A DNA stretch of 5,733 nt from an uncultured Alphaproteobacteria bacterium (GTDB lineage Bacteria > Pseudomonadota > Alphaproteobacteria > Rhizobiales > Aestuariivirgaceae). The stretch is from positions 1 through 5,733 of the forward strand of contig CALMLK010000404.1 of assembly GCA_937868035.1 (NCBI GenBank), given 5' to 3'. The notes under the pieces are model-generated. The model did no database searches, was not told where the DNA came from, and saw only the letters and a program-made list of their open reading frames with translations. Position 1 is the stretch's first letter, and the number at the start of each line of letters is the position of its first letter. Of the stretch, positions 5,326 through 5,733 are shown one piece after another. The translations under genes and the position numbers were made by a program.

Positions 5326-5733
5326 TTACGCTGCGGCGAACGTGGTTGCGCGCTTCTCGATGATCGGCAAATGCACGATTGCTGCAAACAAGCCGAGAAC
5401 AACGCCCATCCACCAGACGATGTCATAGGTGCCATAAATGTCATAGAGCTTGCCCCCCAGCCACACGCCGAGGAACGAACCGACCTGATGGCTGAGGAAA
5501 ACAAAGCCATAGAGCGTTGCCATATAGCGGGTGCCGAACATGACTGTGACGAGGCCCATGGTCAGGGGGACAGTGGACAACCACAAGAAGCCCATGCTGG
5601 CGGTGAAGATCAGGGTTGTCACCGGCGTGATCGGCATGGTGATGAATGCGACCACAGCCACCGAGCGGGCGACGTAGATCAGGCTCAGCGGCACCCGCTT
5701 TTCGCCGCGGCCACCGATGATGCCTGAAAGATA
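5326..5733 (-). CDS. MFS transporter, C-terminal part (start lies beyond the window)
   Basis: The frame is open from the right edge to a TAA at 5326-5328, giving the last 135 residues of a major facilitator superfamily permease. The first visible residues, including GGRGEKR (7-13), look like a charged loop between helices. About four membrane segments follow (roughly 16-34, 38-67 with a break, 72-95 and 104-122), matching helices 9-12 of a 12-helix transporter. FGTRYMATLYGFVFLSHQVG (66-85), SFLGVWLGGKLYD (86-98) and WWMGVVLG (107-114) are typical of a widespread proteobacterial MFS subgroup, and the protein ends in a short charged tail, IIEKR. The substrate cannot be told from this fragment. 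An in-frame GTG at 5692-5694 is internal, because the frame continues with MFS-like residues upstream. The unknown small gene follows two bases after the stop, so the two are almost certainly co-transcribed. Confidence 0.87.
   Translation of the reverse strand, partial: YLSGIIGGRGEKRVPLSLIYVARSVAVVAFITMPITPVTTLIFTASMGFLWLSTVPLTMGLVTVMFGTRYMATLYGFVFLSHQVGSFLGVWLGGKLYDIYGTYDIVWWMGVVLGLFAAIVHLPIIEKRATTFAAA

Noticed and set aside
5324..5413. ATG start at 5411-5413 for the small minus-strand protein
   Set aside because: It would overlap the MFS coding end by 88 bases, and the extra 30 residues look like a shifted reading of transporter sequence. TTG just after the MFS stop fits better.
5040..5510. 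A 156-codon minus-strand frame across the MFS and small-protein genes
   Set aside because: It overlaps both in a different frame. The MFS frame continues cleanly to its stop at 5326 and the small gene has a hydrophobic anchor, while this frame gives an Arg-rich product.
1..5733. A defence system, mobile element, CRISPR array or biosynthetic cluster
   Set aside because: Every open region is explained by housekeeping or conserved unknown genes. No transposase, integrase, direct-repeat array, tRNA-flanked boundary or change in composition is visible.

Overview
The window looks like a stretch of ordinary chromosome from an alphaproteobacterium, most likely of the Rhizobiales/Hyphomicrobiales type. 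The reasons are a high GC content judged by eye, a DUF2852 protein (a family found essentially in alphaproteobacteria), a pyrophosphate-type phosphofructokinase of the short alphaproteobacterial kind, and the general codon style. The genus cannot be fixed from the sequence alone. There is no rRNA, tRNA, CRISPR array, insertion sequence or phage gene that I can see, and gene density is high, with no gene-free stretch over about 150 bases.

Layout from left to right. On the minus strand, positions 6-1172 hold a two-gene block: a DUF1003 membrane protein (639-1172) is followed downstream by a DUF2852 membrane protein (65-556), and the block ends in a clear Rho-independent terminator (6-39). Divergently, the plus strand carries three genes in a row: pfp (PPi-dependent phosphofructokinase, GTG start at 1283), rarD (DMT-family permease, 2663-3565) and nnr (bifunctional NAD(P)H-hydrate repair enzyme, 3626-4969). 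From the right edge a second minus-strand block enters: the last third of an MFS transporter (5326 to beyond the window), followed after two bases by a small membrane-anchored protein of unknown function (4964-5323). That small gene converges on nnr, and their stop codons overlap by six bases.

Functionally, pfp is the reversible, pyrophosphate-using step between fructose-6-phosphate and fructose-1,6-bisphosphate, and nnr repairs damaged NAD(P)H. These two and the permease are housekeeping genes with no obvious common pathway, so their adjacency may be only positional. The DUF1003 and DUF2852 proteins share a plan: a membrane anchor with a charged helical tail. They may be co-transcribed.

I found no convincing undescribed system. 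The points most worth a second look are the shortened epimerase half of Nnr, which also has an altered NNGKDG motif; the small TTG-start protein paired with the MFS transporter; and the DUF1003-DUF2852 pair.
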